Below are positions 8,616 to 18,707 of a DNA stretch of 64,000 nucleotides, in pieces. Source of the DNA: Levilinea sp. (lineage in GTDB: Bacteria; Chloroflexota; Anaerolineae; Anaerolineales; Anaerolineaceae). Position 1 is the stretch's first letter. Each line of letters begins with the position of its first letter. Under the pieces are notes generated by a model. It was not told the DNA's origin, searched no databases, and saw only the letters and a list, made by a program, of their open reading frames with translations. The translations under genes and the position numbers were made by a program. The stretch lies in assembly GCA_029975215.1 (NCBI GenBank), contig JARKPO010000068.1, forward strand, positions 1 to 64,000, in the 5' to 3' direction.

Positions 8616-8650
8616 AAAAAGGGGAAAGAGGGAGGGTTCCCTCTTTCCCC
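8616..8650 (-). terminator. intra-operon Rho-independent terminator after the BMP lipoprotein gene
   Basis: A perfect 13-bp stem, GGGGAAAGAGGGA (8621-8633) with TCCCTCTTTCCCC (8638-8650), encloses a 4-nt loop. On the minus strand it is followed by TTTTT. It sits between the binding-protein gene and the first permease gene, where an attenuating terminator would raise the binding protein over the membrane subunits. Confidence 0.85.
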
Positions 8651-8670
8651 AGGGGTCCTAACTGAACAGA

Positions 8671-9714
8671 TTACTGCGGCTTCGTCGGCGGAACGTTGGT
8701 CTGCAGCGTGCCGTCGGCCAGAGCTTTGGCCAGTTCTTCCATCTTGGCCTTAACTTCGGCGGGAACCTGGCTTTCCACATCGTGGAACGGGGCATAACCA
8801 GCCTTGCCCATGTAATTGCCGCCAGGGAACTTGCCTTCTTTGGCCAGTTTGATCAGGTCAAAGGTGCCGGGGGTCAAGAGTTTCATCGCGCTGGAGAGCA
8901 GCACTTTCTGCGCTTCGGGAACGGTGTAGTACTGGTCGGTGTCGACGCCGATGGCGTAAACGCCCTTTTCCGCCGCGCCCAAGAGCGCGCCGTTGCCGGT
9001 CTTGCCGCCCGCGCCGAAGACGATGTCCACGCCCTTGTCAATCATGGAGATCGCGGTGGTCTTGCCCCATTCGGGATCGGAGAAGGTCTTGTCGAAGCCA
9101 ACATCGTTGTGGTACACAACGTTGATCTCAACATCGGGCTTAATATACAGCGCGCCCGCGCGATAGCCTTCACCAAAGCGCCAGACCGGAGGAACCGCAT
9201 CGGTGCCCAACACGGCGCCGAGCTTGCCGGTTTTGGTCATCATGGCCGCCAGCGCGCCCACCAGGAAGCCAGACTGATCTTCGGGGAAGCTCAAACCGGT
9301 CAGGTTGGCAATCGTGTTTTCCTGGAACTGATCCACGCCGATGAACTTAACATCAGGGTACTTCTGCGCAGCAGCGATGGTCGCCTCACCCAGGGCAAAG
9401 CCCACGGTGACGATCACATCGTACTTGGCTTCCGCGAAGGTGGCGATGTTCTTGTCGTAATCCTTCGAGTCAGTCGTTTCGATGTATTGAACAACAGCGC
9501 CCAATTCTTTCTCGGCCTGTTTCACACCTTCCCAGGTGGACTGGTTGAAGGACTTATCGTCAATCTTACCGACGTCCGTCACCAAACCCACACAGAAGGT
9601 TTCGGCTTTGCTGCAATCCGGCTTGGAATCGCCAGAAGCGGCCGGCTGGCAGGCAGTTAATGCCATCGAGGCCAGCAAAACAACAGCCAACAACAGAGAC
9701 AGCTTTTTGGACAT
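8671..9714 (-). CDS. BMP family ABC transporter substrate-binding lipoprotein
   Basis: This 347-aa secreted lipoprotein captures substrate for the importer encoded downstream. The signal peptide MSKKLSLLLAVVLL ends in lipobox ALTAC, so Cys22 would be lipidated. The mature part has the BMP/Med fold signature: GLVTDVGKIDDKSFNQSTWE near the N-terminus, then VGFALGE, VGALAAMMTKTGKLG and AIGVDTDQY. Family members bind purine nucleosides or other small ligands; the exact ligand cannot be read from sequence. ATG 9714 is chosen because the signal peptide starts there and GAGGAGA precedes it. First gene of the importer operon. Confidence 0.93.
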   Translation of the reverse strand: MSKKLSLLLAVVLLASMALTACQPAASGDSKPDCSKAETFCVGLVTDVGKIDDKSFNQSTWEGVKQAEKELGAVVQYIETTDSKDYDKNIATFAEAKYDVIVTVGFALGEATIAAAQKYPDVKFIGVDQFQENTIANLTGLSFPEDQSGFLVGALAAMMTKTGKLGAVLGTDAVPPVWRFGEGYRAGALYIKPDVEINVVYHNDVGFDKTFSDPEWGKTTAISMIDKGVDIVFGAGGKTGNGALLGAAEKGVYAIGVDTDQYYTVPEAQKVLLSSAMKLLTPGTFDLIKLAKEGKFPGGNYMGKAGYAPFHDVESQVPAEVKAKMEELAKALADGTLQTNVPPTKPQ

Positions 9715-9797
9715 ACGATTCTCTCCTCTTGATTCGGATAACATGGGTACTATCTCCGCGGGGGGGCGGCAAACCTACGGCTCCCCCGGGTGTACAC

Positions 9798-9826
9798 AGT
9801 ATACCTTTTAGTGAAACTTATCGCAA
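9798..9826 (-). promoter_or_regulatory. promoter of the BMP importer operon
   Basis: On the minus strand -35 TTGCGA (9821-9826) and -10 TATACT (9798-9803) are 17 bp apart. Transcription should start near 9791, giving a GC-rich leader of about 75 nt with a CGGGGG/CCCCCG stem. I recognise no known riboswitch in the leader. Confidence 0.7.
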
Positions 9827-9863
9827 GGTTGTCATACACAGGAATCATTAGGATCAATGTCAC

Positions 9864-11162
9864 CTAAACTTTCAACACTGTCTGCTTTTTGGCTTCACCG
9901 CGCCGCACAAAGCTCATAAACACAAATGCAGCAAAGAAGAAAATGGGGCTGATCAGCATCACCAAATCGTAGCGGTTGCCAAACAGCTGCACCATCACCC
10001 CATACGTGATGGGGCCTAAGATGGCTGCCAGAGTGGAAAAGAAATAATACAGTCCGGTGTATGTGCCAATGTGGTCATCGTCGGTCATATCCACCACCAT
10101 CGGCAGCGAGTTGATGTTAATCAGCGACCAGGCCACCCCCAACCCCATCATAATCGCCCCCACCACCGGCACATTCCCCAACACCGGCAGCTTGGTCAGG
10201 CTGATCACCAGGGTTTCCACCGGCAACAGGTACATGGCCGCCACGCCGAGGGTCATCAAAGCCACGCCGGTCATAATTGTGCGCTTGCGGCCGATGGCCG
10301 CGCCCAAATAGCCGGAGGGGATGGCAAAAAGCACAAACGGCAGCGAAAGCTGGCCCAACAGGCGCGCCGCGTCTGAGGCCGTCATGTTCAGATGATTTTG
10401 CCCATACAGAGTAAAGAAGGCTTCAATGCCGTTATATGCAATGAACCAGAAGAAAATCGCCAGCAAAATCATCAGCGCGCTTTTCTCTTTGCTGGTGAAT
10501 ACAAGTCCCAAATTCTTCAAAATGTCCAGCAGGGCACTCCGGCTGCCTACGTCCGCTTTCTTAACCTCCGGCTGTTCACTGCTGCTTTCGATCTTCGGCT
10601 CGCGGATAAACAGGAACACCAAAATTGCCCCCGCCAACACCAACCCCGCCCCCAAATAGAAGGGGTAAGCCGGGTTCATGTCGTACAGGCTGGCCCCGCC
10701 CAAAAAGGCGATGATGGCCCCCAGCCCGCCCATCAGATTAATAATGCCGTTGGCCTGCGAGCGGTACGGCGAAGGGGTGATGTCTGGCATGAGCGCCACC
10801 ACCGGCGTGCGCCAGACCGCCATGCTCAGCAGCAGCAGTACCGCCGCCAGGAAGAACAGCCACATGCTGGCGCTGAGAGGCAGCAGAATAAAGGCAACCG
10901 CCGCCAGCGGCGCACCCACCAGGATGAAAGGCATGCGCCGCCCAATGCGCGTGCGCAGCCGATCAGACCAGGCGCCGATCACCGGCTGGATGAACATCGA
11001 AGCGATATTATCCAGGGTCATAAACACCCCAATGAACCCTGCGGCCATCAAAAACCGGTTTTCCAGGAAAACCGGCACAAACGCATTATAAACGCTCCAA
11101 ATTACGCTTACGCCAAAAAAACCAAATCCCAGCAGAAAGGTCTTGCCCATGCTGTATTTCAT
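9864..11162 (-). CDS. MFS transporter
   Basis: This 432-aa membrane protein has about twelve helices. The first cytoplasmic loop reads WSDRLRTRIGRRMPFILVG, a form of MFS motif A resembling sugar:cation symporters and SLC45-like carriers. A hydrophilic central loop (REPKIESSSEQPEVKK) separates the two halves. ATG 11162 is preceded by GGAGGG; the frame further upstream overlaps trmD and is not coding. It follows trmD by 46 nt on the same strand and may be co-transcribed. The substrate is unknown. Confidence 0.85.
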   Translation of the reverse strand: MKYSMGKTFLLGFGFFGVSVIWSVYNAFVPVFLENRFLMAAGFIGVFMTLDNIASMFIQPVIGAWSDRLRTRIGRRMPFILVGAPLAAVAFILLPLSASMWLFFLAAVLLLLSMAVWRTPVVALMPDITPSPYRSQANGIINLMGGLGAIIAFLGGASLYDMNPAYPFYLGAGLVLAGAILVFLFIREPKIESSSEQPEVKKADVGSRSALLDILKNLGLVFTSKEKSALMILLAIFFWFIAYNGIEAFFTLYGQNHLNMTASDAARLLGQLSLPFVLFAIPSGYLGAAIGRKRTIMTGVALMTLGVAAMYLLPVETLVISLTKLPVLGNVPVVGAIMMGLGVAWSLININSLPMVVDMTDDDHIGTYTGLYYFFSTLAAILGPITYGVMVQLFGNRYDLVMLISPIFFFAAFVFMSFVRRGEAKKQTVLKV

Positions 11163-11208
11163 CTCATCCCTCCGATGCTCAATATAGAAAATGCGAGTGA
11201 AAAGCGTG

Positions 11209-11967
11209 TTAACCGCCGTCTGCGTTGTCGGCAGCCTCTTGCTCGGATTCCAGACGCGCCAACACCTTGCGGTCAGCCTCACTCAAGGCCAGGCGCGCCA
11301 GCATGTCCGGCCGCCGCCGCCAGGTTCGCTCCAAAGCCTGCTCCCGCCGCCAGCGGGCAATTTCGGCATGATTGCCCGAAAGCAGCACCTCTGGAACCCC
11401 CCACCCCCGAAACTCCGGCGGGCGGGTGTAATGGGGATATTCCAGCAAGCCCGAGGCGTGCGAATCATCCATCGCGCCGTCGGGGTCGCCCAGCGCCCCT
11501 GGAATCAGCCGCGTCAGCGCGTCAATCACAATCAGCGCGGGCAATTCTCCGCCCGTCAGCACGTAATCGCCAATGGAAATTTCATCAGTCACCAGATGCT
11601 GCCGCACGCGTTCGTCAATGCCCTCATACCGCCCGCACAGCAGCGCCAGGTGCGAATGCTGCGCCAACTCAAACGCCACCTGTTGAGTAAACACCCGCCC
11701 TTGCGGGGTCATCAGAATCACCGGGCAGTCCGGCGGTGAGCCTAAGACACCCTCCACCGCTGCAAAAATCGGCTGCGGCTTCATCACCATGCCCCCCCCG
11801 CCGCCGTAAGGTGCGTCGTCGGTGATATGGTGTTTGTCCGTCGTCCAGGCGCGAATATCGTGCAGATTCACCTCCAACAGGCCGTTCTGCACCGCACGCT
11901 GAAGAATACTGGCCTCCAAATACGGCCTGAGCACATCTGGGAGTAAAGTGAAAACATCAAAACGCAT
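11209..11967 (-). CDS. trmD: tRNA (guanine37-N1)-methyltransferase TrmD
   Basis: TrmD methylates G37 next to the anticodon of tRNAs reading CUN, CCN and CGG, preventing +1 frameshifts. The 252-aa length is normal. Visible family motifs are [11 protein letters not shown] at the start, [13 protein letters not shown], the SAM-knot segments [13 protein letters not shown] and [14 protein letters not shown], and [14 protein letters not shown] and LLSGNH in the C-terminal part. It is not beside rpsP, rimM or rplS as in many bacteria. A -10 element ends only 6 nt before the start codon, so the mRNA is probably leaderless. Confidence 0.96.
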   Translation of the reverse strand: MRFDVFTLLPDVLRPYLEASILQRAVQNGLLEVNLHDIRAWTTDKHHITDDAPYGGGGGMVMKPQPIFAAVEGVLGSPPDCPVILMTPQGRVFTQQVAFELAQHSHLALLCGRYEGIDERVRQHLVTDEISIGDYVLTGGELPALIVIDALTRLIPGALGDPDGAMDDSHASGLLEYPHYTRPPEFRGWGVPEVLLSGNHAEIARWRREQALERTWRRRPDMLARLALSEADRKVLARLESEQEAADNADGG

Positions 11968-11973
11968 GTGTTC

Positions 11974-12002
11974 ATTCTATAAGAAGAACCCAAATCCGAC
12001 AA
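11974..12002 (-). promoter_or_regulatory. trmD promoter, predicted leaderless
   Basis: On the minus strand -35 TTGTCG (11997-12002) and -10 TAGAAT (11974-11979) are 17 bp apart. Only 6 nt (GAACAC) separate the -10 box from ATG 11967, so transcription would begin at or beside the A of the start codon. No Shine-Dalgarno sequence fits. Confidence 0.7.
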
Positions 12003-12100
12003 GCCGCAGCGAACAGCCCGGTTGGTCCCTGTTTTATACACCGCTGGGCGCGGATGGATTAATCTTCCATTAAAAGGAAGCCGCATTCCTCCGATAAATC

Positions 12101-12129
12101 TTGACGGCCGTCCATAGAACAGGTAAGAT
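12101..12129 (+). promoter_or_regulatory. promoter of the first TPR gene, predicted leaderless
   Basis: -35 TTGACG (12101-12106) and -10 TAAGAT (12124-12129) are 17 bp apart. The start codon at 12136 begins 7 nt after the -10 box, placing the transcription start on the ATG. It is divergent from the trmD promoter, which has the same design. Confidence 0.7.
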
Positions 12130-12135
12130 GATTCT

Positions 12136-13428
12136 ATGTACTTAAGAAGCAGTAAATGGAGTTACACACACCGCCGGAAGCGGTCTAGCCCCTGGCGAAT
12201 TTTGGTCTTAGCGGTATTGGTGGGCGTGATGGTGATGATTAATCAGGTGGTGGTGCCAAACACCCCGCCACTCTTCATCCCTACCCCCACAGCCACCCGC
12301 TCACCCGAATCCTTCGTCACCGAAGCGGAAAACCTGGCCGCCTCTGGCAAGCTGGCCCAGGCCATTCAGGCCTACACCCAGGCCATTCAGGCGGACCCTA
12401 AAACCCCGGCCAATTTCATCGCCCTGGCGCGCCTGCAAATGTTCACCGGCCAATATGCTGAAGCCCAGGCAAACGCAGAAAACGCCCTGATCCTCTCCCC
12501 CAACAACGCCCTGGCGCTGGCCGTGCGCGGTTGGGCCTTGGGATTCCAGGGTAACTATCTGGAAGCCGAAGCGGCCATCAATCGCGCCCTGGAGATTGAA
12601 CCCAACAACGCCATCGCTTACGCCTATCTGGCCGAGGTCATCGCCCAGCAAATTCAGGCCGGAAAAGACACCCTGGCCTCCAAAGATAAAATGATCACGG
12701 CTTCACGTCAGGCGGTAGAATACGGCCCCAACCTGCTGGAAACCCACCGCGCCCGCGGCCTGGTTCTGGAACTGACCAGCAACTATCAGGAAGCTGCCGT
12801 GGAATTTGAAAAAGCCGTGGCGCAGAACCCTAATATCGCCGATCTCCACCTGGCCCTGGGCCGCAATTACCGCGCTCTGGAACAGTACGACCGCGCCATG
12901 GAAGAGTTCAACCGTGCAAACGCCCTCAACCCCTCCGACCCGCTGCCCCTGATTTACATCTCGCGCACTTTCTTCACCGTGGGTGAATTCGCCAAAGCCA
13001 TCCAGGCCGCCCAGCAAGCCATCAACATCACCCCCACGGATCCCTTCCTATACGGTAATCTGGGCTCCATCTATTACCGCAACCGCCAGTATCCTGAAGC
13101 CATCCAAACCCTGCGCCTGGCCATCCGCGGCGGCACCGCCGAAAACGGCGAAACCATCAACGGCCTGCCGCTGGATTACGGACGTGTGGCTGAATATTAC
13201 TACACCTACGGCCTGGCTGCTGCCCGCGCGGGTGAATGCAGCGAAGCCCTGCAAATTTCACGCCTGCTGCTTGACGGCGTGCCCAATGACGAAACCGCAG
13301 TGTACAACGCCAACGAAATGGTCAACATCTGCCGCGAGGCCGCCAACAGCCCCGTCCCCACCGCAGCCCCCGACGCCGAGAGCACATCTTCGCCGGAGGG
13401 TGAAGTCACCCCCACTCCGGCCCCTTAA
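12136..13428 (+). CDS. membrane-anchored TPR protein (first of a pair)
   Basis: This 430-aa protein has a basic N-terminus, one transmembrane helix (about residues 20-43) and then a long array of tetratricopeptide repeats. Units such as AIQAYTQAIQADPKTPANFI, ALALAVRGWALGF and AMEEFNRANALNPSDPLPLI recur about every 34 residues. A Pro/Thr/Glu-rich tail ends the protein. TPR arrays bind other proteins; no catalytic domain is visible. A second, related gene follows after only 4 nt, so the two probably arose by duplication and act together. The specific role is unknown. Confidence 0.8.
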   Translation: MYLRSSKWSYTHRRKRSSPWRILVLAVLVGVMVMINQVVVPNTPPLFIPTPTATRSPESFVTEAENLAASGKLAQAIQAYTQAIQADPKTPANFIALARLQMFTGQYAEAQANAENALILSPNNALALAVRGWALGFQGNYLEAEAAINRALEIEPNNAIAYAYLAEVIAQQIQAGKDTLASKDKMITASRQAVEYGPNLLETHRARGLVLELTSNYQEAAVEFEKAVAQNPNIADLHLALGRNYRALEQYDRAMEEFNRANALNPSDPLPLIYISRTFFTVGEFAKAIQAAQQAINITPTDPFLYGNLGSIYYRNRQYPEAIQTLRLAIRGGTAENGETINGLPLDYGRVAEYYYTYGLAAARAGECSEALQISRLLLDGVPNDETAVYNANEMVNICREAANSPVPTAAPDAESTSSPEGEVTPTPAP

Positions 13429-13432
13429 CCTC

Positions 13433-14782
13433 ATGCAATACGGCAGCCGCCCGCTCACTTTCCGCTCTCACCGCTCCCGGTCCAACCCCTATTGGATTCT
13501 GGTGCTCCTGCTTCTTTTGGTTGGCAGTGCTTTTGTGCTGCAGGCCCTCCAAAAAGAGCAAATCCGCTCCCCATTCCTGCCCACCCCCTACCCCACCCGC
13601 ACGGCCCAATCCTACGCGCTGGAAGGCCAAACCCACTTCACCGCCGGCAACCTGAACAAAGCCATTGATGCCTACAAAGAAGCCGCCCGCCTGGACCCCA
13701 ACGACCCCATGCTGCTGGTGGAGCAGGCCCGCATTCAAACCTATTCTTCGGCTATGCTCACCACCGACGCCGAAAAGCGCGACCGCCTGCTGGAAGCTTT
13801 GGACGCCATCACCCGCGCCCGCGACCTGGCCCCCGAAGACAGCACCGTGCGCGCCGTGCGCGCCTTTGTCCTCGACTGGCTGGCTTCACCCAGCCTGGTG
13901 GGAGAAGAATACACCAAATATCTGGTGGAGGCTGAGCAGGAAGCCGTCCGCGCCCTGCAGTTGGACAACCAGAACACCCTGGCCCTGGTGTACTACGCCG
14001 AAATCCTCATTGACCAGCTCAAGCTCACCCAGGCCCAGCAGTTCATCGGACAGGCCTTACAGCGCAACGATGAATCGATGGATCTACACCGCGTGAACGC
14101 TTTCATTCTGGAAAACTACGGCGATTACGCCGGGGCTATCGAAGAATACAAACGAGCCGCCGCCATCACCCCCAATTTGACCTCGCTGTACATCTCCATC
14201 GGCGTCAACTATCGCCAGATCAAGCGCTATGATGAGGCCCTGGAATACTTTACCAAAGCCGTCACCATCAACGAGCAGTTGGGCATCCGCGACCCCATTC
14301 CCTACCTGGCCATCGGCAAAACCTATTCGCAGACCGGCGATTTCTTTGCCGCAGGTCTCAACGTGCGCAAAGCGCTGCTGTACAACCCCACCAACGCGGA
14401 TGTGTACGGCTCCCTGGGGGTCATCTATTTCAAGGCGCGCAACTACGAAACCGCCATCCTCGCCCTCAAATGCACGGTACGCGGCTGCAGCGCCGAAGAA
14501 AGCTGCGCCGTGCGCAACCGCGGCGAAGCCTGCGACGCGGCAGAAAATGCTCAGTCAGCAGCCGTCGAAGGCCTGCCCCTCACCAGTTCCACCGTGGTGT
14601 ACTACTTCACCTACGCTTCCGCGCTGGCGGGCATGCACCGCCCCTACAACGACTACTGCCAGGAAGCCATGCAGGTCATGGCTGAGGTGCGCCGCGGCTT
14701 CAGCCAGGACACCACCATCTTGAGCATCATCGAGCCCAGCGAACAGATCTGCGAGTCATTTGGTTACTCACGCCTGAACTAA
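13433..14782 (+). CDS. membrane-anchored TPR protein (second of a pair)
   Basis: This 449-aa protein has the same layout as the gene before it: a basic N-terminus, a transmembrane helix at about residues 20-40, a PTPYPTRTAQSYALEG linker similar to its neighbour's PTPTATRSPESFVTEA, then TPR units. It differs by a cysteine-rich insertion near residues 345-365 (CTVRGCSAEESCAVRNRGEA), which might form disulfides or bind metal outside the membrane. ATG 13433 lies 4 nt after the previous stop; upstream frame is a shadow of the first gene. A CIRCE-controlled groES promoter follows. Confidence 0.8.
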   Translation: MQYGSRPLTFRSHRSRSNPYWILVLLLLLVGSAFVLQALQKEQIRSPFLPTPYPTRTAQSYALEGQTHFTAGNLNKAIDAYKEAARLDPNDPMLLVEQARIQTYSSAMLTTDAEKRDRLLEALDAITRARDLAPEDSTVRAVRAFVLDWLASPSLVGEEYTKYLVEAEQEAVRALQLDNQNTLALVYYAEILIDQLKLTQAQQFIGQALQRNDESMDLHRVNAFILENYGDYAGAIEEYKRAAAITPNLTSLYISIGVNYRQIKRYDEALEYFTKAVTINEQLGIRDPIPYLAIGKTYSQTGDFFAAGLNVRKALLYNPTNADVYGSLGVIYFKARNYETAILALKCTVRGCSAEESCAVRNRGEACDAAENAQSAAVEGLPLTSSTVVYYFTYASALAGMHRPYNDYCQEAMQVMAEVRRGFSQDTTILSIIEPSEQICESFGYSRLN

Positions 14783-14843
14783 CCTCCCCCTTTGTATTCT
14801 CTCCAGCAAATATCAGAGTTTTATTAATTCCACAAAAAGCCTC

Positions 14844-14872
14844 TTGACTTCCCATTCAAAGACAGGTATCAT
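14844..14872 (+). promoter_or_regulatory. groES-groEL promoter
   Basis: -35 TTGACT (14844-14849) and -10 TATCAT (14867-14872) are separated by 17 bp. The start site would lie just before the CIRCE element, so bound HrcA would block transcription. Confidence 0.8.
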
Positions 14873-14880
14873 ACCTCACG

Positions 14881-14907
14881 TTAGCACTCAAAGTGTGAGA
14901 GTGCTAA
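14881..14907 (+). promoter_or_regulatory. CIRCE operator (HrcA binding site)
   Basis: TTAGCACTC (14881-14889), a 9-nt spacer and GAGTGCTAA (14899-14907) match the CIRCE consensus exactly. This predicts HrcA repression of groES-groEL with heat-shock induction. No hrcA gene is in the window. Confidence 0.97.
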
Positions 14908-14945
14908 AATCCTGAACAAAATCATCCTGTAACTGGAGGTATGGA

Positions 14946-15242
14946 ATGGCACTCAACCTGAAACCCTTAGGCAGCCGTGTCATCGTGGAGCCCGTTGAGC
15001 AAGAAGAGGTCACCGCGAGCGGCATCGTTCTTCCCGAAACCGCCAAAGAAAAACCCCAAAAAGGCACTGTCCTGGCCGCTGGCCCGGGCGACCGTGATGA
15101 AGATGGCAAGCGCATCGCCATGGATGTGAAAGTGGGCGACACCGTCCTCTTTGCCAAATATGCTGGCACCGAAGTCAAAATTGATGGCAAGAAACTCCTC
15201 ATCCTCCGCGAGAGCGACATTCTCGCTATTGTTGAAGCCTAA
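14946..15242 (+). CDS. groES: co-chaperonin GroES
   Basis: GroES (98 aa) is the lid of the GroEL folding chamber. Family features are [20 protein letters not shown] at the N-terminus, the mobile loop with [14 protein letters not shown], and [20 protein letters not shown] near the end. A GGAGG site precedes the ATG. It is the first gene of a CIRCE-controlled operon, 34 nt before groEL. Confidence 0.97.
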   Translation: MALNLKPLGSRVIVEPVEQEEVTASGIVLPETAKEKPQKGTVLAAGPGDRDEDGKRIAMDVKVGDTVLFAKYAGTEVKIDGKKLLILRESDILAIVEA

Positions 15243-15276
15243 TTTTATCTAGCGATTGTACAGAAGGAGAACGAAA

Positions 15277-16908
<1,632 letters not shown>

Positions 16909-16927
16909 ATCAGCTTTACAGAACCTC

Positions 16928-16965
16928 AGCCGCGCCCCTCAAAAGGCGCGGCTTTTTCTTTTTTT
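16928..16965 (+). terminator. Rho-independent terminator of groES-groEL
   Basis: AGCCGCGCC (16928-16936) pairs with GGCGCGGCT (16945-16953) and is followed by a long T-rich tract (TTTTCTTTTTTT). Confidence 0.93.
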
Positions 16966-16997
16966 CCCCACTTTTCAAGGTTGTAAGCCGCTTTTTA

Positions 16998-17026
16998 TTG
17001 CGATTTCCGCATTTCTCTTGTATATT
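16998..17026 (+). promoter_or_regulatory. promoter of the diguanylate cyclase gene
   Basis: -35 TTGCGA (16998-17003) and -10 TATATT (17021-17026) are 17 bp apart, giving a leader of about 67 nt before ATG 17100. Confidence 0.65.
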
Positions 17027-17099
17027 CAAACCAAGAATTAGACGTTTCTGGTCTGATTGAGGTAAACCCATCGGTAGATGAAGGCACGCAGGGGATTCC

Positions 17100-18707
17100 A
17101 TGCCGTTTCAAATCACCACTTTTGTTCTTCTGAATGCAGCTGCAGGGCTTACATCATTCTTACTCACCGGGCTGGCCTGGCAGCGGCGCAGCGTCAACGG
17201 TGCGCGCTCGCTGGCTGCCCTATCCCTGTCTGTAACGATCTGGTGTCTCAGCGCCGCTTTCGAAATGGCGGCGGTTCCCATCCCCACAAAAATCTTCTGG
17301 TCCAAAGTTCAATACATCGGCGTCACCTCAGCACCGATCTTATTTGTACTCTTCGCCCTGGAATACAACCGCCTGACCCGTTGGATCAGCCGCACTCGAA
17401 TCGCCCTGTATTTTGCCATCCCCCTGCTGACTTTCCTGCTAGCCGCCACCAATGAATGGCACCACCTCATCTGGGCCAATGTCCGCCCCAGCCCCGACGG
17501 CTACAACCTGGCGGTCTACGAACACGGCCCTGCCTTTTGGGTGCTGACCGTCGGCTACGCGTACCTGTGCAACCTCGCCGCCTCTATCCTGCTCATCCGC
17601 GCCATTCAGCGCTTCCCCAGAGTCTACCGCCTGCAGTTCATGGCCTTCATCATCGCCGTCATCTGTCCCTGGGCCAACAGCATCATCTATATCCTCAACC
17701 TCAACCCGCTGCAGGGTATGGATCTGACCCCTGCCTCGTTTTCGGTGTTTGCCCTGAGCATGTCCATCGCTATCTTCCGCTTCCAATTCTTAGACCTGGC
17801 TCCTTTTGCATTTGAAACCATCGTCGAAACCCTACAGGACGGCGTTTTGGTAGTGGATGGGCGCGGGCGCGTCCTCGATATCAACCCCTCAGCGGTGCAG
17901 CTGATCTCCCCAGGGACCACGGATAAGAACCAGTTAAGGGGAAAATCGCTGGCCCAAATCAACCCCGATCTGGCCCCCCTCACGCAAACTCCCTCCCAGG
18001 CGCAGTGGGAATTCACCCTCCGCCAGCCCAACCCGCTCACGTTGGAAGTGCGTGTTTCCCCCATTCAAAATCACCGCAAAGAGCCGCTGGGAAAAATCAT
18101 CACCTTTCACGATATCACCCTGCGCCGCCAGATTGAAGAAGAGCTGCGCGCCGCCAATGCCCGCCTCCAGGCGCAAATTCAGGAAAATGAACTCCTGCAA
18201 ATTCACCTGCGCGACCAGGCCGTTCGCGATTCGCTCACCGGGCTGCACAACCGCCGGTATCTGGAAGAAGTACTCCAGCAGAGTCTGGCCCGCGCCGAGC
18301 GCCAGCAAACCCCTCTCAGCCTGGTGATGATTGATATTGACCAGTTTAAGTCCTTCAATGACAATTACGGCCACAAAGCCGGGGACGCCATGCTGGTGAT
18401 GCTTTCGGAGCTGCTGGTTCGTTATGTACGCCGCGAAGATACTGCCTGCCGCTTTGGCGGCGAAGAATTCATCATCGTTCTGCCCGGCGCCCCCATCGAA
18501 GTCGCAGAGCGCCGCGCCGAAGAATGGCGCAGCGCCTTTGAACACAGCCAACTGCTCTACAACACCCAGATCCTCAGTACCACCTTCTCCTGCGGCGTAG
18601 CGGCTTACCCTCAGGACGGCCTGACGGTGGATGAACTCATCCAGGCAGCAGATAAGGCTCTGTACGCCGCTAAGAAACGCGGCCGCAACTGCGTGACCCG
18701 CGCCTAG
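17100..18707 (+). CDS. membrane-bound PAS-GGDEF diguanylate cyclase
   Basis: This 535-aa protein probably makes c-di-GMP in response to a membrane signal. About seven helices fill residues 1-215 in the style of the N-terminal region of some histidine kinases (TFVLLNAAAGLTSFLLTGLA and onward). A PAS domain (about 225-335), a coiled coil (about 340-370) and a GGDEF domain follow. The active-site loop reads FGGEEF at about 452-457, and RRED stands five residues ahead of GGEEF, the position of the inhibitory RxxD I-site. Catalytic activity and product inhibition are therefore both expected. An AGGGG site precedes the start. Its stop codon overlaps that of the convergent sdhB. Confidence 0.9.
   Translation: MPFQITTFVLLNAAAGLTSFLLTGLAWQRRSVNGARSLAALSLSVTIWCLSAAFEMAAVPIPTKIFWSKVQYIGVTSAPILFVLFALEYNRLTRWISRTRIALYFAIPLLTFLLAATNEWHHLIWANVRPSPDGYNLAVYEHGPAFWVLTVGYAYLCNLAASILLIRAIQRFPRVYRLQFMAFIIAVICPWANSIIYILNLNPLQGMDLTPASFSVFALSMSIAIFRFQFLDLAPFAFETIVETLQDGVLVVDGRGRVLDINPSAVQLISPGTTDKNQLRGKSLAQINPDLAPLTQTPSQAQWEFTLRQPNPLTLEVRVSPIQNHRKEPLGKIITFHDITLRRQIEEELRAANARLQAQIQENELLQIHLRDQAVRDSLTGLHNRRYLEEVLQQSLARAERQQTPLSLVMIDIDQFKSFNDNYGHKAGDAMLVMLSELLVRYVRREDTACRFGGEEFIIVLPGAPIEVAERRAEEWRSAFEHSQLLYNTQILSTTFSCGVAAYPQDGLTVDELIQAADKALYAAKKRGRNCVTRA

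Noticed and set aside
9715-9791. Riboswitch in the BMP operon leader
   Set aside because: There is a GC-rich stem but no match to purine, preQ1, guanidine or other cores that I know.
17033-17099. c-di-GMP (GEMM) riboswitch before the diguanylate cyclase
   Set aside because: GGTAAACC and CACGCAGGGG look suggestive, but their order is wrong and the leader is too short for the fold.
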